NCBI RefSeq assembly: GCF_900156725.1
Contig: NZ_FTOI01000009.1
Span: forward strand, 80,819-144,818
DNA length: 64,000 nucleotides
Reading direction: 5' to 3'
Source of the DNA: Kaistella chaponensis
GTDB lineage: Bacteria; Bacteroidota; Bacteroidia; Flavobacteriales; Weeksellaceae
Position 1 is the stretch's first letter; every line of letters begins with the position of its first letter. Below are positions 37,435 through 46,732 of the stretch, one piece after another. Under the pieces are notes generated by a model that ran no database searches, had not been told where the DNA came from, and saw only the letters and a program-made list of their open reading frames with translations. The translations under genes were made by a program, and so were the position numbers.

Positions 37435-38841
37435 TTAATCCTGAACCAAGTACAATTTCATCCTCGATTCGTATTCTGGTTTTAGTTTGAGGAACTTCCA
37501 CATTTTTTTATCGCTCTTTTCTGTCAACCGAAAGTAGATGATTTTATCTGCCGAATATTTAAAATAGGGGTGATTTTTTAACCATTCTTCGGGCGCATCT
37601 GATAATTTGTATTTTACAATGTTCGATTGGTCGAGTTTTGAAATGGTAATTAATTGCTGTGCAAGATCTTTATCGATTTCATAGGTCTCGATTATCTGTT
37701 GGGTATTTGCAAATCCACCTAATTTTTTACGGAAACTGAGCATCATAGCAGCGCTTTTTTCATCAAAACCAAACTCGATCATTTGCCGAAAAGTAATTTT
37801 ATTTAAATCAATATTTGAAAAATCGGTTTTGGTTTCTGGAGCAGAAACTTTAGGCTCAGAACTGAAATTGGTCTCCATTTTTTTTGACGAAATGGTTTTG
37901 AAATTGTTGGGATTTAATATAATGTACGGTTTCAACTCTTCCATTTTCTCTGGAGAAATCACGAAACAGTTTGCGATTTCCTCTATATTTTTAAAACTGC
38001 CTTTCAAATTTCTGTTTCGGTAATTCAAAATGACTTGCGCTTGTTTTTCAGAAAACCCCAATTTTCTCCAACCTTCAAAATCAGTAATATTAGGATCGAA
38101 ATTCTGATAAATTGCAGGTGGTTTTTCAAAGTTGGTACTTTTGAATTTTGAAGAAGTGGCCTGGTTTTCAGGTGTTTTTTCAGGGAGCAAAAGATAGGGT
38201 TCCATTTTGCGATAGTTTTCATCGGTGATCATGAAACACGCTTTAAATTTTTCTTTGCTTAAAAAACTTCCGCCTAAATAGTTTTTATATTTTAAAATTG
38301 AATTGGCCTGGTTTTCTGTGAATCCCATTTTTACAAAATCATCAATGCTAAAATGGTCAGGATTAAATTTTCCTGGTATTTTAAGTTCTTTTTTTTGGCG
38401 TGTTTTGTAATTGTTGGAATAATTGGTGGAACTTTCATAGCCACCGGAATAATAGCTTTTATTTGGAGAAGAACCCGTTTCAGGAAGCAAAATATACGCT
38501 TCAAGTTCATCGAATTTCTTTGCAGAAATCGCATAACATTTTTTAAGTTGCGCTTTTGAAGTAAAATTTCCGCCCACCACTTCTTTGTATTTAAAAAGCG
38601 TTGCAATTTGTCTTTCTGTAAATCCCAGTTCTTTCCAATCTTCTTCTGTCAAAGCATTTGGATTGAATTTTTTTAAAGGAATTTTTTCTGAAATCGTATT
38701 TTCTTCAGAGGTAAAAGTAGGAGAGGTTGAGGTTTTTTCTTTGTTGTTAAAATACAGCAAACTTGAAAACAGAATCACCCCAGAAGTAGCGAATCCTAAA
38801 AAATAATTTTTAGCGGCGGAGAATTGGATTTTGAAACTCAT
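37435..38841 (-). CDS. Membrane-anchored protein with four ComEA-like helix-hairpin-helix repeats
   Basis: 468 residues from ATG 38841, which starts just before the membrane anchor (YFLGFATSGVILFSSLLYF); an upstream frame is unsupported. Four similar ~65-residue units follow, each with FNPN/DxN...GF(T/S/D)E.QA..(I/L).Y(K/R)...GG.F and ending in a YxLLPE-like strand. This is the pattern of helix-hairpin-helix domains that bind DNA backbone. ComEA relatives bind incoming DNA; a surface- or periplasm-side DNA-binding role is inferred. -7 element TATGTTTG (38857-38864) is 15 bp upstream. Confidence 0.82.
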   Translation of the reverse strand: MSFKIQFSAAKNYFLGFATSGVILFSSLLYFNNKEKTSTSPTFTSEENTISEKIPLKKFNPNALTEEDWKELGFTERQIATLFKYKEVVGGNFTSKAQLKKCYAISAKKFDELEAYILLPETGSSPNKSYYSGGYESSTNYSNNYKTRQKKELKIPGKFNPDHFSIDDFVKMGFTENQANSILKYKNYLGGSFLSKEKFKACFMITDENYRKMEPYLLLPEKTPENQATSSKFKSTNFEKPPAIYQNFDPNITDFEGWRKLGFSEKQAQVILNYRNRNLKGSFKNIEEIANCFVISPEKMEELKPYIILNPNNFKTISSKKMETNFSSEPKVSAPETKTDFSNIDLNKITFRQMIEFGFDEKSAAMMLSFRKKLGGFANTQQIIETYEIDKDLAQQLITISKLDQSNIVKYKLSDAPEEWLKNHPYFKYSADKIIYFRLTEKSDKKMWKFLKLKPEYESRMKLYLVQD

Positions 38842-38856
38842 GACACTATGTTTTTG

Positions 38857-38864
38857 CAAACATA
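38857..38864 (-). promoter_or_regulatory. -7 element of the helix-hairpin-helix gene
   Basis: Plus CAAACATA = minus TATGTTTG. The 23-bp repeat array begins about 20 bp upstream of it. Confidence 0.6.
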
Positions 38865-38885
38865 ATATCCTTTTTGAAAAAAAAA

Positions 38886-38975
38886 GCCGTGAAAAAAACC
38901 CTTTTTCGACCGTGAAAATCACCCTTTTTTGACCGTGAAAATCACCTTTTTTTGACCGTGAAAATCACCTTTTTT
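38886..38975 (-). repeat. 23-bp-period tandem repeat, copy-set 2
   Basis: Four units on the minus strand, A-tract + GGGTGATTTTCACGGTC. CCGTG on the plus strand begins at 38887, 38910, 38933 and 38956, always 23 bp apart. The first unit is degenerate. The array starts inside the stop of the merR-type gene and ends about 20 bp before the -7 box of the next gene. Same unit as 4994-5062. Confidence 0.85.
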
Positions 38976-39315
38976 ATTCGGGTTTTTCTACCAGAGAATC
39001 TTTTAGTTTTTGTAATTCTGCTTTTACAAATTCCAGACGGTCAATCATACTCACGGTTTCGGAGATTTTTGAGTTGGTTGTTAAGGCAATTCGTGCGCCA
39101 TCCAAAGTATAACCTTTCTCCTTTACTAAATGGTAGATGATTTTCAGATTTTTAATATCTTCTGGCGTGAAATAGCGGTTTCCTTTCTTGTTTTTTTTGG
39201 GCTTAATAATGGGAAATTCTTGTTCCCAATATCGAATCAGTGATGCGTTCACATCAAATGCTTTTGCCACTTCGCCGATGGAATAGTAGAGTTTGTCTGG
39301 TAAATTTAATTTCAT
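38974..39315 (-). CDS. MerR family transcriptional regulator
   Basis: 113 residues. N-terminal winged helix-turn-helix (YYSIGEVAKAFDVNASLIRY, WEQEFP), recognition wing GNRYFTPEDIKNLKIIYHLV, and a C-terminal coiled-coil for dimerisation. No effector-binding domain or Cys metal site is seen, as in short Bacteroidota MerR proteins. Own -7 element (minus TAAATTTG, 39335-39342). Confidence 0.9.
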   Translation of the reverse strand: MKLNLPDKLYYSIGEVAKAFDVNASLIRYWEQEFPIIKPKKNKKGNRYFTPEDIKNLKIIYHLVKEKGYTLDGARIALTTNSKISETVSMIDRLEFVKAELQKLKDSLVEKPE

Positions 39316-39334
39316 TTTAAAAAAGTCACAACTT

Positions 39335-39342
39335 CAAATTTA
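39335..39342 (-). promoter_or_regulatory. -7 element of the MerR-type gene
   Basis: Plus CAAATTTA = minus TAAATTTG. Confidence 0.5.
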
Positions 39343-39381
39343 CATAAAATTCAGAAGGTAGAAAATTTTGTTTTAGTGATT

Positions 39382-40689
39382 TTAGTAAGCGATTTCAATT
39401 TTCAATTTCTTGTTTTTTAATCTTTGATTCTCCAACTTTTTCAAAAGTGCTACTACTTTTTGTCGGTTTACGGCCACATAAGAAGTGGTATCTTTTACCT
39501 CAATGAGACCAATATCGTCTTTTTCTAATTCTCCTTTTTTGATGAGAAAACCTACGATATCAACTTTATTGACCTTGTCTTTTTTACCGGCACTGATATA
39601 AATGGTAAGATACGGCGTTCTTGAAGGCATTTTATAATCCTGTGTCAGTTTTTCTTCGGGCGTATTTTTTTTAATGAAAGGGAAATTTTCATCTTCAGTC
39701 ATTATTAGAAAGACGAAACCTTTTGCATTCATTCTTGCAGTTCTTCCGTTTCTGTGGATGAAAGCGTCTTCTTTTGGAGGCAATTGATAATGAACAATCG
39801 ATTCTACTTCGGGAATGTCTAAACCTCTTGAAGCTAAATCGGTCGTAATTAAAATTCGGGAAGAGTCATTTTTAAATTTGAGTAGGGCACGTTCTCTCTC
39901 GTCTTGTTCCATTCCGCCATGAAAAATTTCGCGGGAAATACCTTTTTCTTTTAATAATTCAGAAATACGATCAACTGCATCTCGGTGATTACAGAAAATC
40001 AAAGTTCTTTTATTTCCTATTTTGCACAAAAGTTGAAAAAGCGTTTCTAATTTTCCTTCAGAAGTCGTGATGACTTTTCTTAATTGAAAATCGGGCTTTA
40101 TTTCCAATACTTTCAGGAAATCAACGGTCGCTTCATTATTTAAACCTGTGAATGCTGGAATTTCGGTCATCGCAGTTGCAGAAGTCAAAATTCTTTGCGA
40201 AAGAAGCGGCATTTCACTGATAATTAAACTCATATCATCATGAAAACCAAATTCTAATGATTTATCAAATTCGTCTAAAACTAAAGTTTTAATCGTAGTT
40301 GCATCGAAATTACCATTTTTTAAATGGTACGCAATTCTACCGGGAGTTCCTATTAATAAAGCTGGAGATTCAATTAAATTATTGACTTCAATTTTTTTAT
40401 CGTGACCGCCGTAGCAAACACTCACTTTAAAATCATTTCCCATTGATTTGAAAACTTGCTCAATCTGTAAAGCCAATTCTCTTGAAGGAACCAAAATCAT
40501 GGCCTGAATTCCTGAATTTTCTTTTTTAATATTTCTTAGAACCGGAAAGAGAAAAGCAAGTGTTTTTCCTGAACCTGTGGGAGATAAAAGAAGAAGGTCG
40601 TTTTCGTTTTCAGAAGCTTTGTATGCAGATTTCTGCATTTGATTCATGTCTTGAATCTGTAGATTTTTATAAATTGACTGTAATTCCAT
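39382..40689 (-). CDS. DEAD-box RNA helicase with DbpA-type C-terminal domain
   Basis: 435 residues. Motif I SPTGSGKT, motif II in the form DEFD (VLDEFDKSLEFG), motif III TSAT, and motif VI HRNGRTARM. The last ~75 residues (LTIYISAGKKDKVNKVDIVG ... YVAVNR) resemble the DbpA RRM-like domain that targets 23S rRNA hairpin 92, so a role in 50S assembly is inferred. The -7 box is 5 bp before the ATG, suggesting a leaderless mRNA. Confidence 0.9.
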   Translation of the reverse strand: MELQSIYKNLQIQDMNQMQKSAYKASENENDLLLLSPTGSGKTLAFLFPVLRNIKKENSGIQAMILVPSRELALQIEQVFKSMGNDFKVSVCYGGHDKKIEVNNLIESPALLIGTPGRIAYHLKNGNFDATTIKTLVLDEFDKSLEFGFHDDMSLIISEMPLLSQRILTSATAMTEIPAFTGLNNEATVDFLKVLEIKPDFQLRKVITTSEGKLETLFQLLCKIGNKRTLIFCNHRDAVDRISELLKEKGISREIFHGGMEQDERERALLKFKNDSSRILITTDLASRGLDIPEVESIVHYQLPPKEDAFIHRNGRTARMNAKGFVFLIMTEDENFPFIKKNTPEEKLTQDYKMPSRTPYLTIYISAGKKDKVNKVDIVGFLIKKGELEKDDIGLIEVKDTTSYVAVNRQKVVALLKKLENQRLKNKKLKIEIAY

Positions 40690-40693
40690 TTTG

Positions 40694-40701
40694 CAAAGTT
40701 A
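40694..40701 (-). promoter_or_regulatory. -7 element of the helicase gene (leaderless geometry)
   Basis: Minus TAACTTTG; its G is 5 bp from the A of the ATG at 40689, the usual distance to a transcription start. Confidence 0.55.
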
Positions 40702-40892
40702 CGAGAAAGGAGTTGGTTTCTGCTTCATTATCCCTGCAAATCTAAACAAATCCGAATAGTGCTATTTGAAGATAATGTAGTAATTGCAAATCTTTGTCGT
40801 AAAATCAATAGATAAAATTCAAATAAATTACTTATTATTTATTTTGTTTGTAAATTTATTGAAAATAATTTTTTATCTCACGGAAGTTTTGT

Positions 40893-40900
40893 TAAATTTG
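40893..40900 (+). promoter_or_regulatory. -7 element before the broken secreted-protein gene
   Basis: TAAATTTG, 20 bp before ATG 40920. Confidence 0.55.
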
Positions 40901-40919
40901 GAAAACAAAAATTATTATT

Positions 40920-41873
40920 ATGAAAAAAAATCTATTAACTTTAGTGATCCTTGTTGGATCAATGATTAGTGCACAAACGTATTCTGGTGGAAATCTGAGT
41001 ACAGGTGCAACAACAAGTACAAGTGTAGCTGCACCTGCAGGTTACACCTGGAGCGAATTACAAAGCCCGAATACTACTTTGGGAGCTGGTGGACAAGTAA
41101 CTGCAACCGCTAATAATAGATTGGCAGATGACTTTGTTGTTCCCGCAGGAGAAAGTTGGGCTATTTCATCTGTAGACGTTTTTGCATATCAAACAAGTTC
41201 AACTGCTTTTCCTATCGATCAACTCAATTTACGAATTTGGAATGGTAGTCCTGCTGCTGCAGGAACATTAGTGTTTGGTAGTGCCACAACTAATATACTG
41301 AATGTTGCAGGTAGTGGAGATTCTTTTATGTATAGAGTAGCTGCATCTGCCGTAGGTACAACCAGACGAATTTGGAAATTGAAGGCAACTGTAGGGCAAT
41401 CACTTTTACCAGGAACTTATTATCTAGACTTTCAAGCACATGCGATAAATGATGGGAATGTATTTTTTCCACCTGTTACGATTGTAGGATCTCCAGCGCC
41501 AAGTGGAGCTAATGCTATCCAAGCAATTTCAGGAACATGGGCGTCATTAATAGATGCAGGTTCTACTGCTGTACAAGCTTTGCCTTTTATAGTAAACTAC
41601 GTAGCAACTTCATTGGGAACTTCCTAATCAAGACAATTGGATAGCAGAGTAGTTGTTTATCCAAATCCAACGGTAAATACTTTTAAATTAAGTTTGCCAC
41701 CTGAATCCTTAGGAACTAAAACAGAAGTAAGTGTTTATGACCAATCAGGTAAGAAAGTGAAAAACTTTAAAGTTTCTGAGTCTTACAATGTAAGTGACTT
41801 GCCAAAAGGGATTTATTTAATTAAAGTTAATGATGGAAATAATATCAAAGCAACAAAATTGATTAAAAATTAA
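40920..41873 (+). pseudogene. Secreted T9SS protein interrupted by an in-frame stop before its sorting domain
   Basis: From ATG 40920: signal peptide (KKNLLTLVILVGSMISAQ), then a ~215-residue beta-rich, Ser/Thr/Ala-rich domain ending ATSLGTS and TAA at 41625-41627. The same frame continues without a shift: SRQLDSRVVVYPNPTVNTFK ... GIYLIKV ... ATKLIKN, a complete type A sorting domain, to TAA 41871-41873. One base change explains the split. The first part can still be made and exported to the periplasm but would lack the T9SS signal. Function of the main domain unknown. Confidence 0.85.
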
Positions 41874-41967
41874 GTTGATTTAAATGCTTGTAGAATGGGT
41901 GTTGGTATGAACATCCATTTTTTATGAACATGATCTAAATATATGACGTAGAATTGATAAAAATCTG

Positions 41968-41975
41968 TATCTTTG
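41968..41975 (+). promoter_or_regulatory. -7 element of the rpsA promoter
   Basis: TATCTTTG. It leaves a 5' leader of about 115 nt that opens with a small hairpin (CCAC-TTTTT-GTGG); S1 autoregulation through the leader is possible but not shown. Confidence 0.6.
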
Positions 41976-42095
41976 CACCACTTTTTGTGGAGGCATTTGG
42001 CGCAGTTAAAACATTAACAATTAACATCTTCTCTATTTTTCATCACACCACATTGAGCCAAAATTGAAAAATTTAGAATACAAATTATTTATTTT

Positions 42096-43892
42096 ATGTC
42101 AGAAACGACAGACAAAGCAGGGGTTCTTTTGAACCAAAACGTAGCTCCAGAACAATTTGATTGGGATTCATTTGAATCAGGTTTAGATGCTGAAGCTAGA
42201 AAAGAGAAAAGCGATTTGGAAGAAATCTATAATGGATCTCTTAACAATCTTCAAGACAATGACGTATTAATTGGTAGAGTTGTAAGACTTACCGACAAAG
42301 AAGCAATTGTTGATATCAACTTCAAATCTGAAGGGGTTATTTCTCTAAACGAATTCCGTTATAACCAAGGACTTGCTGTAGGCGACGAGGTGGAAGTAAT
42401 GGTTGACAGAAGAGAAGACAAATCTGGTCAATTGCAATTATCTCACAAAAAAGCAAGAACGCTTAAAGCTTGGGATCGAGTAAACGAACTTCACGAAACA
42501 GGTGAAATCGTAAACGGTTTTGTAAAATCAAGAACCAAAGGTGGTATGATCGTAGATGTTCACGGTATCGAAGCTTTCTTACCAGGTTCACAAATCGATG
42601 TAAAACCAATCAAAGATTACGATCAATTCGTAGGAAAAACAATGGAATTCAAAGTTGTGAAAATCAACCCAGAATTTAAAAACGTTGTAGTTTCTCACAA
42701 AGCATTGATTGAAGCAGATCTTGAAGGTCAGAAAAAAGAAATCATTGGTCAATTAGAAAAAGGACAAGTTCTAGAAGGAACTGTTAAAAATATTACATCT
42801 TACGGGGTATTCGTAGATTTAGGTGGTGTTGATGGATTGATCCATATTACAGACCTTTCTTGGAGCCGTGTTAATCATCCATCAGAAATCTTGGAAGACG
42901 GACAAACTGTAAAAGTGGTAATCCTTGATTTTGATGACGAGAAAACAAGAATCCAATTAGGAATGAAGCAATTAGAAGCTCATCCTTGGGATGCACTTTC
43001 TGCGGATCTTAAAGTTGGTGATAAAGTAAAAGGAAAAGTAGTAGTTCTAGCTGACTATGGTGCATTCGTTGAGGTTGCTCCAGGTGTTGAAGGATTAATT
43101 CACGTTTCTGAAATGTCTTGGTCTACTCACTTAAGAAGTGCAGGTGATTTCGTAAAAGTTGGTGATGAAGTAGAAGCAGAAATCTTAACTTTAGATAGAG
43201 AAGATAGAAAAGTTTCTTTAGGAATGAAACAATTAAACCAAGATCCTTGGTCTAATATCGAAGCAAAATATCCAGTAGGTTCTGAGCACACAGGAACAGT
43301 AAGAAACTTTACTAATTTCGGTGTATTCGTAGAACTAGAAGAAGGTATCGATGGATTAATTTACATCTCCGACCTTTCTTGGACTAAGAAAATCAAACAC
43401 CCATCAGAATTCTGTGCAGTTGGTGATAAATTGAAAGTTGTTGTTCTAGAATTAGATACAGCAGCAAGAAGATTATCATTAGGACACAAACAATTGTTAG
43501 AAAATCCTTGGGATAAATTTGAAACTAAATACGCTGAAGGAACTGTACACGCAGGAAAAGCTACAGAAGTATTCGACAAAGGTGCACAAGTACAGTTTGA
43601 CGATGCTGAAGTTGAAGCATTCTGTCCATCAAGATTATTAGAGAAGGAAGACGGATCTAAAATCAAAAAAGGAGAAGACGCTCAGTTCAAAGTAATCGAA
43701 TTCAACAAAGAATTCAAAAGAGTAGTAGTATCTCATACAGGAATCTTCAGAGATGAAGAAAAGAAAAATGTAAGAGAAAACACTAACACTTCATCTTCTA
43801 AACCAGCATCATCTTCAAATAATGAAGAGAAATCAACACTTGGTGATTTAGATGTTTTAGCAGAATTGAAAAAGAAAATGGAAGGGAATTAA
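42096..43892 (+). CDS. rpsA: 30S ribosomal protein S1
   Basis: 598 residues with six S1 RNA-binding repeats, for example VLIGRVVRLTDKEAIVDI, GTVKNITSYGVFVDLGGVDG, GKVVVLADYGAFVEVAPGVE and GTVRNFTNFGVFVELEEGID. Acidic N-terminus and a Ser/Asn-rich linker before the end. Binds mRNA on the 30S subunit. In Bacteroidota, which lack Shine-Dalgarno pairing, S1 is thought to matter for mRNA selection. Terminator follows. Confidence 0.97.
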   Translation: MSETTDKAGVLLNQNVAPEQFDWDSFESGLDAEARKEKSDLEEIYNGSLNNLQDNDVLIGRVVRLTDKEAIVDINFKSEGVISLNEFRYNQGLAVGDEVEVMVDRREDKSGQLQLSHKKARTLKAWDRVNELHETGEIVNGFVKSRTKGGMIVDVHGIEAFLPGSQIDVKPIKDYDQFVGKTMEFKVVKINPEFKNVVVSHKALIEADLEGQKKEIIGQLEKGQVLEGTVKNITSYGVFVDLGGVDGLIHITDLSWSRVNHPSEILEDGQTVKVVILDFDDEKTRIQLGMKQLEAHPWDALSADLKVGDKVKGKVVVLADYGAFVEVAPGVEGLIHVSEMSWSTHLRSAGDFVKVGDEVEAEILTLDREDRKVSLGMKQLNQDPWSNIEAKYPVGSEHTGTVRNFTNFGVFVELEEGIDGLIYISDLSWTKKIKHPSEFCAVGDKLKVVVLELDTAARRLSLGHKQLLENPWDKFETKYAEGTVHAGKATEVFDKGAQVQFDDAEVEAFCPSRLLEKEDGSKIKKGEDAQFKVIEFNKEFKRVVVSHTGIFRDEEKKNVRENTNTSSSKPASSSNNEEKSTLGDLDVLAELKKKMEGN

Positions 43893-43915
43893 TCCTGATT
43901 TTCAGTCATAAAAAG

Positions 43916-43944
43916 AACGCCTCAATAACATGAGGCGTTTTTTT
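43916..43944 (+). terminator. Terminator after rpsA
   Basis: AACGCCTCA (43916-43924) / TGAGGCGTT (43931-43939), loop of 6, T-run. Confidence 0.9.
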
Positions 43945-44006
43945 GTGTTAAATATTCAAAACATATCGATTTTTTTTATAAATTCGGTGCCAGTTAATTA
44001 ATATAT

Positions 44007-46610
44007 ATGAAAAATAGAAATTTACCCTTGAAAATTGCGGCGGTTTGCTTTATGTTTTCTTTTGGTAGTGTGAATGCGCAGGATTTTAAATCGATTATCC
44101 AGAATCACATTTCCGCAAAGAATACATTTCTAAAACCTGATCTCAATCACTTTGAAATCGTCAATCAGGATTACTCCAAGTCCATGAATGGTGAAGTTGT
44201 AAAAATTCAACAGTCCTTTAATGGTATTCCAGTATACAATGCGGTTGGTACCGTATTGATCAAGGATGCTAAAGTTACTTACGCTAATGAATCTTTTACT
44301 AAAAATTATGTAACTGCTGCACAGCCAAGTTCAGCGAAACCAACCAAGTCAATTTTTGGTGATGTTGCGCAGAATTTGAATTTGAAAAACAGCAATACCT
44401 ATGAAATTATAGGGATCAATGATGCTGACAAAGACGGAGCATTTGTAAAAACCCGCTTGATTTATTTTCAAACAGAAAATAATGACCTTAAACTATGTCA
44501 TGAATTTATCTTTGAAGAAAAAGGAACATCTAACTATTGGGATATCCTAGCTGATGCAACTACAGGCCAAATCTTAAGCAAACAAAATCTTACCCTGTCG
44601 TGTACCTTTAAACATAATGCTTATAGCCATGATTATTCAGCACATACACCAGAAGGTTTTACAAGCGACTTCTCGGCAGATTCTACCCATAAAATTGGCG
44701 CTTTAGCACCTTTAGATGCAAGTTACCGAGTTTTCGCTTTGCCACTTGAAAGTCCAAATCACGGTGCAAGAACTTTGGTTAATAACCCTTGGTTTTCAGA
44801 TGCTTCTCCTGAAGGATGGCATTCAATCCCAGGAGGAAGTTTTACTGGAAATTACAATACTACAAGAGGAAATAACGTAATGGCTTACGACGACAAAGCC
44901 AATTTAAATGCACCCGGAGCTTATGCTGATGGTGGAGCAAACAGATTATTTGATTTTCCTTATGTAGTAAATGATACTGCAGGTAATCTTAATTCTTCTA
45001 CAACCAACCTGTTTTATATAAATAATAAGATTCACGATATTTTCTATCGTTTAGGATTTACAGAAACAGCTAGAAATTTCCAGGGATGGAATTTTAGCAA
45101 AGGTGGTTTACAAAACGATTATGTTCAAGCTGAATCGCAAGATGGTGGTGGAACAGATAATGCAAATTTTGCGACCCCGGGAGATGGATCAAGACCGAGA
45201 ATGCAAATGTACCTCTGGAATCCTGCAGTTGTTGAAAGAGTATTTTATAATGCCCCTTCTGAAGCTGTTGGAAGATCAGTTGTGAACTATATTTCTACCA
45301 CTTTTGGTCCTGCGTTAGATGCAACAGGTGTAACTGCAGATGTGACATTGTCTCCTATTTTAGATGCATGTACTGCACTTCCTGCAGGTTCTCTTGCTGG
45401 TAAAATTGGTTTAATTGAAAGAGGAACTTGCGCATTTACCGTAAAAGTGAAAAATGCACAAGATGCAGGTGCTTCTGCCGCGATTATTTATAGTTTACCA
45501 ACATCAGCACCAACATCAGGAATGGCAGGTGTGGATGCTACCATCACAATTCCTTCTGTTTTGATTGAAAATGCCGAAGGACTTTACATGAAAAACCTCC
45601 TAACTTCAAAAACGGTTAATGTAACCTTGAAATATGATCCGGCTACCCAAAAAACCAGAGACGGTAGTTTTGATAATGGTATTGTGGTTCACGAATATGG
45701 TCATGGAATTTCTAACAGAAATACTGGTAATGGCTCATCTTGTCTTAGCTCATCAGTTTCTAAAGAACAAATGGGTGAAGGTTGGTCTGACTTCTTTGCA
45801 TTGATGTTAACCAATCAACCAGGAGCTACTGCAGGTGTACCAAGAGGAATTGGTACTTATGCTACTTCAGAATTGATTACAGATGGTGGAATTAGACCTG
45901 CAAAATATTCTCCAGATTTGGCAATCAACGGTTACGGTTATGGTGATACAAACGGAATGGAATATACCAACACCTCAGGAGCACTTGTTCCAGATGTTCA
46001 CTCAATCGGATTTGTTTGGGCAACAATGCTTTGGGATCTTCACTGGAAATACGTTGAAAAATATGGTTATTCTTCAGATGTTAGTGCAAATGCTACAAAC
46101 GGAAGTACCAGAGTTTTACAGAACGTAATGAATGGTCTTAAATTACAACCATGTAACCCAACCTTCATCGACGGAAGAGATGCTATTTTAGCTGCAGAAG
46201 CTGCTAATACCTTAAGTAATGGTGCAGACAAATGTATGATCTGGAATGTTTTTGCAGCCAGAGGTTTAGGTGTTGATGCATCTGCAGGTTCTAAAACAGA
46301 TATCAATGACCAAACTTACAGCTACGACATTCCTGCTGAATGTGTTTTAGCAACCAATGATGTGAATGCTGCAAAAGCGTTCAGCATTTATCCAAATCCT
46401 GCTAAAAACGAGTTTTTCCTAAAATCAAACAAAAGTATTTTAGGGAAAGTAAGTGTTGAAATTTTTGACGCTAGTGGAAAATTAGTTTCCAGTCAGAAAA
46501 TTGCAGCTACAGAAGCAGTAAATACACAAGCATTACCAAATGGTGTTTATGTAGTAAAAGCTACAGGATTAGGAGTTGATTATTCTTCTAAACTAATGAT
46601 TAAAAAATAA
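44007..46610 (+). CDS. Secreted M36 (fungalysin) metallopeptidase with PA and T9SS domains
   Basis: 867 residues. Signal peptide, FTP propeptide (VVKIQQSFNGIPVYNAVGTV), an M36 catalytic domain with zinc motif HEYGH (His562, Glu563, His566) and GEGWSDFFAL, and a protease-associated (PA) insert just before it (KIGLIERGTCAFTVKVKNAQ). Type A sorting domain at the end (FSIYPNPAKNEFFLKSNKS ... LMIKK), very like that of the next gene. Extracellular protease. Confidence 0.95.
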   Translation: MKNRNLPLKIAAVCFMFSFGSVNAQDFKSIIQNHISAKNTFLKPDLNHFEIVNQDYSKSMNGEVVKIQQSFNGIPVYNAVGTVLIKDAKVTYANESFTKNYVTAAQPSSAKPTKSIFGDVAQNLNLKNSNTYEIIGINDADKDGAFVKTRLIYFQTENNDLKLCHEFIFEEKGTSNYWDILADATTGQILSKQNLTLSCTFKHNAYSHDYSAHTPEGFTSDFSADSTHKIGALAPLDASYRVFALPLESPNHGARTLVNNPWFSDASPEGWHSIPGGSFTGNYNTTRGNNVMAYDDKANLNAPGAYADGGANRLFDFPYVVNDTAGNLNSSTTNLFYINNKIHDIFYRLGFTETARNFQGWNFSKGGLQNDYVQAESQDGGGTDNANFATPGDGSRPRMQMYLWNPAVVERVFYNAPSEAVGRSVVNYISTTFGPALDATGVTADVTLSPILDACTALPAGSLAGKIGLIERGTCAFTVKVKNAQDAGASAAIIYSLPTSAPTSGMAGVDATITIPSVLIENAEGLYMKNLLTSKTVNVTLKYDPATQKTRDGSFDNGIVVHEYGHGISNRNTGNGSSCLSSSVSKEQMGEGWSDFFALMLTNQPGATAGVPRGIGTYATSELITDGGIRPAKYSPDLAINGYGYGDTNGMEYTNTSGALVPDVHSIGFVWATMLWDLHWKYVEKYGYSSDVSANATNGSTRVLQNVMNGLKLQPCNPTFIDGRDAILAAEAANTLSNGADKCMIWNVFAARGLGVDASAGSKTDINDQTYSYDIPAECVLATNDVNAAKAFSIYPNPAKNEFFLKSNKSILGKVSVEIFDASGKLVSSQKIAATEAVNTQALPNGVYVVKATGLGVDYSSKLMIKK

Positions 46611-46627
46611 TTTTTAATCGAAATTAT

Positions 46628-46660
46628 AAACCGTCTTGTTTTTACAAGGCGGTTTTTTTT
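46628..46660 (+). terminator. Terminator after the M36 peptidase gene
   Basis: AAACCGTCTTGT / ACAAGGCGGTTT with one wobble, then eight T. Confidence 0.88.
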
Positions 46661-46732
46661 ATGAAATTTTTCAAGATTTAATGATTTTTGGTGAAAGATT
46701 CTTTAATTTTATATCAACCAAAAAACACCATC

